DNA of 47,465 bases from an uncultured Muribaculaceae bacterium (GTDB lineage: Bacteria > Bacteroidota > Bacteroidia > Bacteroidales > Muribaculaceae). Below are positions 9,439 to 17,823 of the stretch, piece by piece. The first letter of the stretch is position 1. The number at the start of each line of letters is the position of its first letter. The DNA lies in NCBI GenBank assembly GCA_947178505.1, contig CAMWYR010000014.1, forward strand, positions 1 through 47,465. The letters are read 5' to 3'. The notes beneath the pieces were generated by a model. The model did not search any database and was not told the DNA's origin. It saw nothing but the letters and a program-made list of their open reading frames with translations. A program made the position numbers and the translations under genes.

Positions 9439-9739
9439 TCTTTATTCTAAATATCATTGTTATAATTTCGTTGCCTCCGATATAAAATTTATGTATATGC
9501 ACGTTTTAAGATACCGAATGCACGATTTATCATACTATCCGCGGCCCGGATGTGAAATTTTTTTAATTCCGGAAGTTGCGCTAGCCATCGCCCTCCGGTT
9601 TCTCCCGATTCCGGCTCCCTCCCCGGCCTCTGAAACCACACGACAGCGACTCCCGGCGCCCTATGCTGACAAGTTATAATTTAAGCGCATCTGATGTCAA
9701 TTATGGCGTTATGCATCATTCGTGATATAAATTGTCTAA

Positions 9740-9777
9740 TTTGTTATATCCGTAAATCTCTAATTATAGTAGATTTG
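9740..9777 (+). promoter_or_regulatory. Possible promoter of the GH32-MFS-fructokinase operon
   Basis: TAGATTTG (9770-9777) matches TAnnTTTG and lies 58 bp before the GH32 ATG. The nearest TTTG (9740-9743) leaves a 26-bp spacer, longer than the usual 19-21 bp, so the -33 element is poor. This again fits activator dependence. Confidence 0.45.
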
Positions 9778-9835
9778 CAACCGAATCATCTCCTCCCATC
9801 CTCATATAATCCTTAAAAATCAATTCCATTTACCT

Positions 9836-11674
9836 ATGAATACTTTCAGGAAACTTCTTCTTATGTCGGCCGCCGGCTGCATGCTCTCGACTTCAGCTCT
9901 CGCCGACAACGGCATCAAGGTAGAACACCTTGGCGTAGACAACACACTCGTGCGTATCACAGGCGACGGCAATTTTCTGTTGCTTCCTATACAGGACACG
10001 GTGGATGATGCCAAAATCGATGTCATCGTGGATAATAAGCTTGTAAAGACCTTCTATGCCCGGCTTGCCAAATCAAAGACGGATGTGACCGTGCCTTTCG
10101 ACCTCACTCCATATAAGGGAAAGAACGTGGTGCTCAATATCGAGACTCCGCAGGGCCGCAGCTCGGTGCGCGAAGCAAGCGGCGATATCTGCTGGAAAGC
10201 CATGGAGGTGAGCGATTCGTATGATTCTTCGAATAAAGAGACTAAATTCCGCCCCTCCTACCACCATTCTCCGGAATGGGGATGGATGAACGACCCCAAC
10301 GGCATGTTCTATAAGGATGGCAAATGGCATCTCTATTATCAGTGGAATCCCTACGGATCGAGATGGCAGAACCTCAGCTGGGGCCACGCAGTGAGCGAGA
10401 ATCTCGTTGACTGGGAATTTGACGGCCTCGCTGTGGAACCCGACGGTCTCGGCTACATTTTCAGCGGCAGTTGCGCTGTCGACCCCAATAATACGGCCGG
10501 TTTCGGTGAGAATGCGGTGCTCGCAATGTACACTTCGGCTGCTAAGAGCCAGATCCAGAGCCTCGCGTCGAGCACCGACGACGGTCATACTTTCGTGAAA
10601 TATGAAGGAAATCCGACGCTGACCCTTGATTCGGAAGCCCGCGACCCCAATTTCTTCTGGAATGAGAAGACGGGCAAATGGAATCTTCTGATTGCGCATG
10701 CCCTTGAGCATGAGATGCTTATCTTCTCCTCGCCCGACATGAAGGAATGGACGCTCGAGAGCGCGTTCGGTAAAGGTCTCGGTGCGCAGGGAGGCGTGTG
10801 GGAATGCCCCGACCTGTTCGAACTTCCCGTGGAGGGCACGAAGACCAAGAAGTGGGTGCTCATCTGCAACATCAACCCCGACGGACCTTTCGGAGGCTCG
10901 GCCGCACAGTATTTCGTGGGCGACTTCGACGGAAAGACCTTCAAGGTCGACACCGACGCTCAGGGCAAGGTGCCGACGAAGTGGATGGACTATGGCAAGG
11001 ATCATTATGCCACAGTGAGCTGGAGTGATGCTCCCGACAACCGCCGCGTCGTAGTGGGCTGGATGTCAAACTGGGAATATGCCGCAGAGGTGCCTACCCG
11101 GCAGTTCCGCAGCGCCAACACGCTTCCGCGTGAGATGAAGCTTTTCCGTGGGGGCGACGGCCAGATCTATCTTGCCAGCGAGCCCGTGGCCGAACTCGAG
11201 CAGCTCCGTGGCGACGTCGTGGTGGATGCCCTGAAATCTACCCTCGGCACTACCCCGCTCCAGTTCAGACTCCCCGAGTCGACTGAGGGTCTCTGCGAGA
11301 TTCTTGCATCTTTCGAGGCTTCAAAGAACTCTACGGTAGATCTTACCCTCTCCAACTCCAAGGGAGAGAAAGTAGTTATGAAATATGATGCTAAGGAACG
11401 CACGCTCAGCTTCGACCGCACGCAGGCCGGTATCTCCGACTTCAGCGCCCAGTTCCCGGCTGTGACCGTGACTCCCACCTATGAGAAGGATGGCAAGATC
11501 ACGCTCCGCATATTCATCGACCGCTCAAGCGTGGAAGTGTTCGGCAACGATGGCCGCTTCGTGATGACCAATCTCGTCTTCCCCAACGAGCCCTACCTGA
11601 ATATCGCCATATCCTCTCCCGAAGGCAAGGCCACTCTCAACAGCCTCAAAGTATATTCAATCAACAGAAAATAA
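9836..11674 (+). CDS. Secreted GH32 fructanase (exo-levanase/inulinase type)
   Basis: This 612-aa protein has a signal peptide ending near SALA (23). An N-terminal beta domain (about 24-135, DUF4980-like) is followed by the GH32 propeller and a C-terminal beta-sandwich (about 460-612). All three catalytic landmarks are intact: nucleophile D153 in WMNDPNG (150-156), the transition-state stabiliser D270 in RDP (269-271), and acid/base E323 in WECPD. The N-terminus is not lipidated, so a periplasmic location is most likely. The role would be release of fructose from imported fructo-oligosaccharides, as for BT1759/BT1765-type enzymes. It heads a rightward operon, with the transporter starting 27 bp after its stop. 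Exo versus endo action cannot be read from the sequence. Confidence 0.93.
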   Translation: MNTFRKLLLMSAAGCMLSTSALADNGIKVEHLGVDNTLVRITGDGNFLLLPIQDTVDDAKIDVIVDNKLVKTFYARLAKSKTDVTVPFDLTPYKGKNVVLNIETPQGRSSVREASGDICWKAMEVSDSYDSSNKETKFRPSYHHSPEWGWMNDPNGMFYKDGKWHLYYQWNPYGSRWQNLSWGHAVSENLVDWEFDGLAVEPDGLGYIFSGSCAVDPNNTAGFGENAVLAMYTSAAKSQIQSLASSTDDGHTFVKYEGNPTLTLDSEARDPNFFWNEKTGKWNLLIAHALEHEMLIFSSPDMKEWTLESAFGKGLGAQGGVWECPDLFELPVEGTKTKKWVLICNINPDGPFGGSAAQYFVGDFDGKTFKVDTDAQGKVPTKWMDYGKDHYATVSWSDAPDNRRVVVGWMSNWEYAAEVPTRQFRSANTLPREMKLFRGGDGQIYLASEPVAELEQLRGDVVVDALKSTLGTTPLQFRLPESTEGLCEILASFEASKNSTVDLTLSNSKGEKVVMKYDAKERTLSFDRTQAGISDFSAQFPAVTVTPTYEKDGKITLRIFIDRSSVEVFGNDGRFVMTNLVFPNEPYLNIAISSPEGKATLNSLKVYSINRK

Positions 11675-11701
11675 ATACCTAATCCACCTATCTGTAAGAT
11701 C

Positions 11702-12892
11702 ATGGAATCAGCAAAAGCAATCAACTCCCGGCAGCCTTCCGCATTCATGCAGATCGTGCCCGTGATGTTCTGCTTCTTCTCAATGGGTTTCGTCGACCTT
11801 GTGGGCTCGGCCACCAACTTTGTGAAGGAAGACCTCGGCCTATCGGCCTCTCAGGCCGGATTCATCCCCTCGCTGGTGTTCTTCTGGTTTCTTATTTTTT
11901 CGGTGCCCACGGGCATCCTGATGAATAAGATCGGCCGCAAGAAGACAGTTCTCTTCTCTCTGATACTCACGCTCGTATCGCTTATCATTCCGATCTGCGA
12001 CGATTCATACTGGACCATGCTGACGGCCTTCTCGCTGCTCGGCATCGGTAACGCCGTGATGCAGACCTCGCTCAATCCTCTCGTGTCGGGTCTGATCAAT
12101 CCCTCGAAACTTGCCTCAACCCTTACGTTCGGCCAGTTCGTCAAGGCGCTTGCTTCTCTTCTTGCTCCTTACCTTATGGCCTGGGGCGCGGCGGCTATCC
12201 TTCCGAGCTTCGGCCTGGGCTGGAGAGTTGTATTCCCCATCTTCGCCGTGATGTGCGTCATCTCTATTCTCTTCCTGGGAATGACTCCGATCAGGGAGGA
12301 ACAGCCTGACAAGGTGACAGGCGTCGTAGAATGCGTAAAACTCCTTGCCATTCCGTTCGTGGCGCTCTGCTTCATCGGCATCATGTGTCACGTAGGTATC
12401 GACGTGGGCACCAACACCTACGCTCCGCAGATCCTTATCGAGCGTTTCGGACTCTCCACGGCCGACGCCGTAATAGGCACGCAGATCTATTTTTACTTCC
12501 GCACCGGGGGCTGCCTTCTCGGCTCTTATCTTCTGGCGCGTATGTCGGCCAAGGTGTTCTTCGCCATCAGTGTCGCTGCGATGCTTCTCGGCATGATCGG
12601 CCTTTTCGCCGGCAACACACAGTTTGTGGTGCTCGCTGCAATCGCCTGCATCGGCTTCGGCAACTCCAATATCTTCTCCGTAGTGTTCGCACAGGCTCTC
12701 AACCGTCAGCCCCGCGAAAAGAATGAAGTGTCGGGCCTTATGATCATGGGCCTTATCGGGGGCACCGTGTTCCCTCTCTGCATGGGCTTCGCGCAGGAGA
12801 GTATGGGCGTGGCAGGCGCTGTGGCCGTGATGACTGCCGGAGTCGCATATCTCGCTCTCTATACTTCCTTTATCAAAAAAGAGGGTAAATAA
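11702..12892 (+). CDS. MFS sugar:H+ symporter, probably fructose (FucP/GlcP-like)
   Basis: This 396-aa polytopic inner-membrane protein has about 12 predicted hydrophobic segments. The MFS A-motif-like loop reads NKIGRKK after TM2. The overall pattern (SMGFVDLVGSATNFVK near the start, NPLVSGL and FGQFVKALASLLAPY in TM4-5) is that of Bacteroidota FucP/GlcP-type sugar symporters. Lying between a periplasmic fructanase and a fructokinase, it most likely imports free fructose, as BT1758 does in the levan locus. The operon spacing is 27 bp upstream and 39 bp downstream. The substrate is inferred from context. Confidence 0.9.
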   Translation: MESAKAINSRQPSAFMQIVPVMFCFFSMGFVDLVGSATNFVKEDLGLSASQAGFIPSLVFFWFLIFSVPTGILMNKIGRKKTVLFSLILTLVSLIIPICDDSYWTMLTAFSLLGIGNAVMQTSLNPLVSGLINPSKLASTLTFGQFVKALASLLAPYLMAWGAAAILPSFGLGWRVVFPIFAVMCVISILFLGMTPIREEQPDKVTGVVECVKLLAIPFVALCFIGIMCHVGIDVGTNTYAPQILIERFGLSTADAVIGTQIYFYFRTGGCLLGSYLLARMSAKVFFAISVAAMLLGMIGLFAGNTQFVVLAAIACIGFGNSNIFSVVFAQALNRQPREKNEVSGLMIMGLIGGTVFPLCMGFAQESMGVAGAVAVMTAGVAYLALYTSFIKKEGK

Positions 12893-12931
12893 TCTGATCA
12901 ATCTAATCTGAAACTAAAGAAAAAACTCAAT

Positions 12932-13822
12932 ATGAAGAATCTTAAGAATGTGGTCGTCGGTATGGGTGAAGCCCTGTGGGACGTCCTTCCCGAAGGTAAG
13001 AAAATCGGTGGTGCGCCCGCCAATTTCGCATATCACGTGTCGCAATTCGGCCTCCCCGGCCTCGCCATCTCGGCAGTAGGCAACGATACGCTCGGCCATG
13101 AAATCAAGGAAAACTTTATTTCCAAGGGTCTCAACCATAAGCTTGACACGGTGCCCTACGCTACGGGCACGGTGCAGGTAGAGCTCGACGCAGCCGGCGT
13201 GCCGCAGTATGATATCAAGGAAAATGTGGCCTGGGATAATATTCCCTGGACTGATGATCTGAAGACCATCGCCCATAATGCCCGTGCCGTCTGCTTCGGG
13301 TCGCTGGCTCAGCGCAACATCGTGTCGCGCGAGACAATCAACAAATTTCTTGACGAGATGCCTAAGAACAACGACACGCTCATCGTGTTCGACGTTAACC
13401 TGCGTCAGGGATTCTACACGAAGGAGATTCTGACGGAATCAATGGAGAAATGCAACGTACTGAAGATCAACGACGAAGAACTCGTAACGGTAAGCCGTAT
13501 GTTCGGTTATCCCGGCATCGATCTTCAGGATAAGTGCTGGATTCTTCTGGGCAAGTATAATCTAAAGATGCTCATCCTCACGTGCGGCATCAACGGCAGC
13601 TACGTGTTCACTCCGGGCAACGTTTCGTTCCAGCCCACTCCGGTGGTGGAGGTTGCTGATACGGTAGGTGCCGGCGACTCGTTCACGGCTGCTTTCGTAG
13701 CGAGCATCCTCAAGGGCAAGAGTGTGCCTGAGGCTCACCGCTGCGCGGTCAACACGTCGGCCTTCGTATGCACTCAGAAAGGCGCGATGCCCATCCTTCC
13801 TCCTGAAATCAAGGGAGAATAA
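12932..13822 (+). CDS. PfkB-family fructokinase
   Basis: This 296-aa protein has the ribokinase-like fold. The N-terminal substrate site includes GEALWDVLP and KIGGAPANFAYH (24-35), and the C-terminal ATP/anion-hole motif is DTVGAGDSF with catalytic base D249. It would phosphorylate cytosolic fructose to fructose-6-phosphate. It is the last gene of the GH32-transporter-kinase operon and is followed by a strong terminator. The PfkB family assignment is secure. Fructose as substrate follows from the locus (compare BT1757). Confidence 0.93.
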   Translation: MKNLKNVVVGMGEALWDVLPEGKKIGGAPANFAYHVSQFGLPGLAISAVGNDTLGHEIKENFISKGLNHKLDTVPYATGTVQVELDAAGVPQYDIKENVAWDNIPWTDDLKTIAHNARAVCFGSLAQRNIVSRETINKFLDEMPKNNDTLIVFDVNLRQGFYTKEILTESMEKCNVLKINDEELVTVSRMFGYPGIDLQDKCWILLGKYNLKMLILTCGINGSYVFTPGNVSFQPTPVVEVADTVGAGDSFTAAFVASILKGKSVPEAHRCAVNTSAFVCTQKGAMPILPPEIKGE

Positions 13823-13842
13823 TCATAGGATTTCATAAAAGC

Positions 13843-13893
13843 AGACTCCGGCCATGAAGCAATTCGCGGCCGGAGTCTTCATTTTATTTTTTT
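13843..13893 (+). terminator. Rho-independent terminator after the fructokinase gene
   Basis: AGACTCCGGCC (13843-13853) and GGCCGGAGTCT (13868-13878) form a perfect 11-bp GC-rich stem, followed by a T-rich run (13882-13893). It ends the rightward fructan operon. The T-run is shared with the -33 TTTG of the next promoter. Confidence 0.92.
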
Positions 13894-13922
13894 GCCTATT
13901 TTGCGAGATTTTTATATATTTG
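13891..13922 (+). promoter_or_regulatory. Consensus Bacteroidota promoter
   Basis: TTTG (13891-13894), a 20-bp spacer and TATATTTG (13915-13922) match the sigma-ABfr consensus exactly. Transcription should start near 13929, about 14 nt before the ATG at 13943. This also argues against the earlier in-frame Met at 13892, which lies inside the promoter. Confidence 0.85.
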
Positions 13923-13942
13923 CGTCAGAAACGCTAACCGAC

Positions 13943-14626
13943 ATGAATCTCAGCCCCTTCGCGAACCCACAACGCACTTACGACGGATATTTCGAAGCCT
14001 ACTTTATCCGTCCGTTCTTCCATCGCTATGCCAATTTTACGGCTCATGAGTCGATGGGCTATGCGCTGATGAGTCTTGCGGCATGGCTGATTGTGACAAT
14101 CGGTATCGCGGGGATAATGATGGGCCAGATAGGTATCATCGGTCCGGAGGCGGGCGTTACGGCCACTATCGTGGTGGGCTGTGTATGGGCTGCCTTCTCC
14201 ATCACTCCGATCATCGCGCTGCTGAAGCGCGCCTCTCTGGGTGAGAATTCACTCAAACGTACGCCTCACTTCCTCGGGGTCGACACGCTACTGCTGGTGA
14301 GCTGTGTACTTTTCTTTATCTTCGGGCTGCTGATGATGCTGACAACGCTCAATTCGGAGATTCTCAAACCGAACGCCCGCTATAATCCGGCCGCCGATAC
14401 GGTGAAGGCGCCCGAGGCATATATTGTGGAGGAACCTATCTTCACTTACCAGAGCGATGCTCCGGCTCCCGCCGTGGAGGAAGATAACTCACAAGAGGAG
14501 GGCGACGGAAATATCGATGAACTCCTCATCGATCCGGGATCTGATGCGCAGCCTGCTACTGAGCCAATCGAGACTCCGGCAACCGAAAAATCTGCTGTCG
14601 CTGCCGCTCCGCACGACTCCATCTGA
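13943..14626 (+). CDS. Membrane protein with three TM segments and acidic tail, unknown function
   Basis: Starting at 13943 the protein has 227 aa. Three hydrophobic helices are visible (about 40-65, 72-96 and 112-137). A cytosolic or periplasmic C-terminal tail of about 85 residues follows, rich in Glu, Asp, Pro and Ala. The opening MNLSPFANPQRTYDGYFEAYFIRPFF is compact and amphipathic. The middle looks like Yip1/YIP-type small membrane proteins by size and layout, but I do not claim the family. The gene has its own consensus promoter, and the next clear gene is 370 bp downstream. Confidence 0.8.
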   Translation: MNLSPFANPQRTYDGYFEAYFIRPFFHRYANFTAHESMGYALMSLAAWLIVTIGIAGIMMGQIGIIGPEAGVTATIVVGCVWAAFSITPIIALLKRASLGENSLKRTPHFLGVDTLLLVSCVLFFIFGLLMMLTTLNSEILKPNARYNPAADTVKAPEAYIVEEPIFTYQSDAPAPAVEEDNSQEEGDGNIDELLIDPGSDAQPATEPIETPATEKSAVAAAPHDSI

Positions 14627-14700
14627 CCACCCAAATACCCGGAACGCCAAGGCAACTCCCAAATATCCGATCGGCGTACAGTCTTTTTCAAAACATAGTA

Positions 14701-14868
14701 ACTAATTCTGAGAATTATCAGACAGAAGACGGGCTGGAAAGAATCTGGGATAGTCTCCTGCGTAAATATGAAGCTGAATATGGTCGCGTGAAGGAAGATG
14801 AGACACCATCGCAACGTTTCAGAAAAGAAAACCGCGGACTGCATTTCGAAATAGTCAAGGTGAAATAA
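14701..14868 (+). other. Coding-like open stretch without an ATG, in the 14627-14995 gap
   Basis: The gap before the UPF0104 gene contains a frame that stays open from well inside the previous gene to a TAA at 14866-14868. From 14701 on, the translation looks like real protein: charged and helical, with LERIWDSLLRKYEAEYG followed by RFRKENRGLHFEI. The frame has no in-frame ATG, GTG or TTG at a sensible place. It could be the end of a decayed gene, a gene with a non-standard start, or a +2-frame extension of the upstream membrane protein. The remaining 127 bp (14869-14995) is AT-rich leader with no promoter I can support. Confidence 0.25.
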
Positions 14869-14995
14869 GGAGAAATCAAAAATTGCAAGAGAATTCAACA
14901 AATTTTACTTCTGACAGGTTGTAATTTCAGAGGCCTTCCGGTCTACGGATATTTTAGAGTCTCATGCGCGGCTTTAATTCAAAAGCAACCGAATT

Positions 14996-16144
14996 ATGGA
15001 GTCTAATCAACATGTGCAGACGCCGGCTCGGAAAACCGACTGGCATAAAATATGGGATGTCATATCGAAGATCCTCGACTATCTGCTACCGGTAGCTATA
15101 TCGGTGGCACTCATCGTGTGGCTGTTTAATAAAGTCAATTTCCACGAAGTGATGGATATTGTGCGCCGGGAATGTAATTTCTGGTGGGTAATAGTGATGA
15201 TGGCGATCACCACTCTATCGCATATCACGCGCGGTGTGCGCTGGGGCATCCAGCTCCGCGCCGCAGGCGTGCCCCGCATGACCGCCACAAAAGAATCCGT
15301 CTCGATTTTCGGCGCATACGCCCTCAACCTCATTTTCCCGCGGCTCGGCGAAGCATGGCGCTGCCTCTTCATCAGCCGGAGCGAACACGTGCCTCTCTCC
15401 ACAGTGATAGGCACCGATATCGGCGACCGAGGATCTGACGCCGTTGTCGTCATGTGCCTCACGGCCGTCGCACTCATTGTGGCCCATCCTGCCCTTGTCG
15501 AGTTCATGGACCATTACAGCGTAGGCCGCGACATTGAGTCGGTGATCTCCAACTGGATACTCTGGGCGGGTATTTTCGCCTTCATCACAATCTTCTGGAT
15601 CGTATGCCATTACATGCGGCACTATAAATGGGTGCGCAAGATGGATGGCGGACTGAAAATGATCTGGGATGGCTTCAGGGTGCTCTTCACAATGAAGGGG
15701 CGCCTCGCCTACGTCTTCCTCACACTCGGCATCTGGACCTGCTATTTCCTTGAAACCTACGTGATGTTTCAGGCCTTCCCGTTCACTCGTACGTTGGTGA
15801 CCGAACCAGGCATGGCGTTAGGCCTCATACCGGGCCTCGTGGTGTTCATCTTCGGTTCTTACTCAATGGCAATACCGAGCAACGGCGGCCTGGGCCCGTG
15901 GAATCTCGCCGTGATGTTCGCCCTCTCCCTCTACGGCATCAACAACACTGAAGGCGCCGCATTCGCTATGGTGATGTGGAGTTGCCAGGCAGCATGGCTC
16001 GTGGTGCTCGGTCTTTTCTCAGCCGGATATATCGCAGTGAACCGTAAATCATCGCCCGAATACATCTACGACCACAGTCATAACAAGACAGACTCCTCAA
16101 GCGCTTCCGCACCCGCGGATTCCAATGCAGATAAATCAGAATAA
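14996..16144 (+). CDS. UPF0104 / lysylphosphatidylglycerol-synthase TM-domain family membrane protein
   Basis: This 382-aa inner-membrane protein has about eight TM segments. It shows the family pattern of SHITRGVRWGIQLRAAG in the first loop, NLIFPRLGEAWRC, a conserved DRGSD segment after the third TM region, and the late IPSNGGLGPWNLA motif. Proteins of this family (YbhN-like, and the flippase domain of MprF) are thought to move or bind lipids, and many small Bacteroidota members are unassigned. The C-terminal 35 residues are polar and disordered-looking. Cytidine deaminase starts 15 bp after its stop, so the two are probably co-transcribed, though no functional link is evident. Confidence 0.88.
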   Translation: MESNQHVQTPARKTDWHKIWDVISKILDYLLPVAISVALIVWLFNKVNFHEVMDIVRRECNFWWVIVMMAITTLSHITRGVRWGIQLRAAGVPRMTATKESVSIFGAYALNLIFPRLGEAWRCLFISRSEHVPLSTVIGTDIGDRGSDAVVVMCLTAVALIVAHPALVEFMDHYSVGRDIESVISNWILWAGIFAFITIFWIVCHYMRHYKWVRKMDGGLKMIWDGFRVLFTMKGRLAYVFLTLGIWTCYFLETYVMFQAFPFTRTLVTEPGMALGLIPGLVVFIFGSYSMAIPSNGGLGPWNLAVMFALSLYGINNTEGAAFAMVMWSCQAAWLVVLGLFSAGYIAVNRKSSPEYIYDHSHNKTDSSSASAPADSNADKSE

Positions 16145-16159
16145 TAAAGCCTTTTCACC

Positions 16160-16627
16160 ATGCGCGAACACACCATCACCACTTCCTACCGTGAATATGA
16201 CTATGCCGAACTTCCGACCGACGTGCGCCGCCTCATTGACGCGGCAAAGGAGATGACCGCCGGCAGCTATGCCCCTTACTCCAATTTCAACGTGGGGGCG
16301 GCTATCCTGCTTGAAGACGGCACGATCGTGAGGGGTGCGAATCAGGAGAACGCGGCCTACCCGTCGGGTATCTGCGCCGAACGCACCGCCTGCTATCAGG
16401 CTGGAGCTCTCCATCCGGGCGTAGCCATGAAGAGAATCGCCATCGCCGCCGCAACCGATGGAAAGTTTCAGAAAAATCCGATCAGTCCCTGCGGCGCTTG
16501 CCGCCAGGCTTTGATGGAGTATGAGAACAAATTCGGCCCTATTGAGGTTGTATTATATGGAGAAAACGGAGTGTACGTGATTCCATCGGTCGCTTCCCTT
16601 CTCCCTCTCACCTTCACCGAGTTTTAA
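16160..16627 (+). CDS. cdd: Cytidine deaminase
   Basis: This 155-aa protein converts cytidine or deoxycytidine to uridine or deoxyuridine in pyrimidine salvage. The zinc ligands and catalytic Glu are present as C72-A-E74 and P110-C111-G-A-C114. The substrate-site segment is YAPYSNFNVGAAI (38-50), typical of the small homotetrameric class with Cys as first ligand. The gene sits 15 bp after the UPF0104 gene and 27 bp before a lipoprotein gene, so it may belong to a three-gene operon that ends at the terminator at 17148. All features are of normal length. Confidence 0.95.
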   Translation: MREHTITTSYREYDYAELPTDVRRLIDAAKEMTAGSYAPYSNFNVGAAILLEDGTIVRGANQENAAYPSGICAERTACYQAGALHPGVAMKRIAIAAATDGKFQKNPISPCGACRQALMEYENKFGPIEVVLYGENGVYVIPSVASLLPLTFTEF

Positions 16628-16654
16628 TTCCACTATACATCCACCCTTAATTCG

Positions 16655-17122
16655 ATGATTATGAAGACACTTTTCCGTAAGTACGCGATGGTAGGTATCG
16701 TTGCTCTCCTTTCGCTGATAGGCTTGACCAACTGTACAAGTAGCACTGTATGGTGGGATGATCCGGGCTACGGCTGGTCGTATCGCGATCCCAATCTCAC
16801 GGGCTTCTGGCAGCTGGTTGAGGTGAACGGATATGCCGTTTCTAACTACAATACGAATTTTCTTTATTTTGACGGCAACGGCCGCGGGCTCTATTACTAC
16901 TACGATCAGGGCTACCGCGAGACCGAGAAGCTCCGTTACTGGGCGCAGGAGGGTTACACTTCCTCTAATTATCAGCTCAATATCCAGTATCAGTATTCTG
17001 CGCCGCTCACTTCGGTCTATTGGTTCAGCGACCGCTTCAATACGCTCTGGCTGCAGTGGGTCAGCCCCAACGGAGGCCTTGACACTTATGCCTACCGCCG
17101 CATAAGCTACGCTCCCTGGTAA
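16655..17122 (+). CDS. Lipocalin-like small lipoprotein
   Basis: This 155-aa protein could start at 16655 or at the second Met (16661), which opens MKTLFRK. It has a signal sequence and lipobox GLTNC (Cys27). The body (about 45-155) is rich in Tyr and Trp and alternates strand-like segments. It begins LTGFWQLVEVNG, like the GxW opening of lipocalin-like and DUF5004-type Bacteroidota lipoproteins. The function is unknown; ligand binding at the membrane is possible. It lies 27 bp after cdd and is followed by a strong terminator. Confidence 0.8.
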   Translation: MIMKTLFRKYAMVGIVALLSLIGLTNCTSSTVWWDDPGYGWSYRDPNLTGFWQLVEVNGYAVSNYNTNFLYFDGNGRGLYYYYDQGYRETEKLRYWAQEGYTSSNYQLNIQYQYSAPLTSVYWFSDRFNTLWLQWVSPNGGLDTYAYRRISYAPW

Positions 17123-17147
17123 TTATTCCCACATACTCAAGACACTG

Positions 17148-17190
17148 AAAAAGGATGCTTCAAAATGACTGAAGCATCCTTTTTCTTGTA
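17148..17190 (+). terminator. Rho-independent terminator after the lipoprotein gene
   Basis: The arms 17148-17161 and 17171-17184 (AAAAAGGATGCTTC / GAAGCATCCTTTTT) form a perfect 14-bp stem with a 9-nt loop and a built-in T run. The structure is symmetric enough to work in both directions. Confidence 0.92.
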
Positions 17191-17255
17191 GATTGATTCG
17201 TTTTCAATAAATAAAGAGGTAGTGGAATGCGCTCGCCCTACCAGATTCCCATCGC

Positions 17256-17330
17256 TCACGCGATTGAATCGTAAGCTTCTGCGCAATGGGTGAAGTAAGA
17301 CTTCACGATTTTCTTAATCATTGTTTTCAT
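17256..17330 (-). CDS. Candidate very small protein (24 aa)
   Basis: On the minus strand, an ATG at 17330 opens a 24-codon frame ending in TGA (17258-17256). The peptide starts MKTMIKKIVKSYF and continues THCAEAYDSIA, so it is a basic amphipathic helix rather than random sequence. After the TGA the same frame runs five more sense codons (AMGIW) to TAG. This suggests either a 29-30 aa ancestral form cut by a stop, or stop readthrough. The ATG lies just after an AT-rich leader. It resembles short basic MKxxIKKxxKxYF peptides that I recall from Bacteroidales genomes, but that is memory and not a search. Confidence 0.35.
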   Translation of the reverse strand: MKTMIKKIVKSYFTHCAEAYDSIA

Positions 17331-17479
17331 AATCATCAATATTTATGAATCCTACCTCGGTGAGTCCTCCGCTGAGACCTCGTGAATATGGATAAGACAA
17401 GGCCCGCAGAAGGGCTCAGGTAAAATTCAGATTACCCTTTATTAACGCTCTTCATCGCTGAAAGTTTTAATTTAGCCCA

Positions 17480-17509
17480 GAAAAAATATGTTTAAAAACA
17501 TATTTTTTC
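17480..17509. repeat. Perfect AT-rich inverted repeat (14-bp arms)
   Basis: G plus AAAAAATATGTTT (17480-17493) pairs exactly with AAACATATTTTTT plus C (17496-17509) across a 2-bp centre. It may act as a bidirectional terminator, because each arm ends in a U run on one strand, or extrude as a cruciform. Confidence 0.8.
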
Positions 17510-17726
17510 AGCATATAATCTATCATATTTTGAATTTTCGCTTCAATACAGAATAGGGGGATCGGTGATATCTCACCACTACGTTCAGAACCTCTTAGGT
17601 CATAGGAAGGCTCGGCAATATAGCAGGAAACACACCGGTTATCAAATACAGTTACTTTTGTTATTTCATTAAGACTCCATCCATTAAGTCTCTATCCACT
17701 AAAATTTCTTAATTATTAGAAAAGCA

Positions 17727-17757
17727 AGAGAGGCTAATCTCTTCGATCGGCCTCTCT
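17727..17757. repeat. Inverted repeat, possible terminator
   Basis: AGAGAGGC (17727-17734) and GCCTCTCT (17750-17757) form an 8-bp stem with a 15-nt loop. It is flanked by A-rich sequence on the left, so a minus-strand transcript would have a partial U run after it. A terminator for a leftward RNA is possible but not shown. Confidence 0.5.
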
Positions 17758-17823
17758 CTAATTAAAATTAGGTTGAATCAAATCGTAATATTCTGAGGAA
17801 TATACAATCTTTCTTGAATCTAA

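Larger units (their letters stand above)
9386..9835. promoter_or_regulatory. 450-bp divergent control region of the fructan locus
   Basis: This gene-free region separates susC (leftward) from the GH32-transporter-kinase operon (rightward). It holds one -7-like element for each direction (entries at 9431 and 9740) and a GC-rich central part (about 9540-9665) between AT-rich flanks. Hybrid two-component regulators usually bind just upstream of susC, so the region from 9440 to 9740 is where the sensor encoded at 23447-26236 would be expected to act. I could not pick out a convincing direct repeat as its site. Confidence 0.6.

Noticed and set aside
9386..9502. Earlier in-frame Met for susC
   Set aside because: It would put 39 non-leader residues before a standard signal peptide and cover the promoter.
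9425..9679. Plus-strand 84-codon frame in the susC/GH32 divergent region
   Set aside because: It runs through the susC promoter, has no plausible leader or homology, and ends in low-complexity Pro/Ala sequence.
12116..12901. Minus-strand frame of 261 codons under the MFS gene
   Set aside because: It is His/Asp/Glu rich, as expected from the reverse complement of hydrophobic codons. It is not a separate gene.
17359..17385. Similarity between CGGTGAGTC-type sequences at 17359, 17564 and 39691, considered as a dispersed REP-like element
   Set aside because: Only about 9 bases are shared and the second arms differ, so three occurrences are not enough to claim a repeat family.
17401..17415. Short GCCC/GGGC hairpin
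   Set aside because: A 4-bp stem is expected often by chance and no U tract follows.
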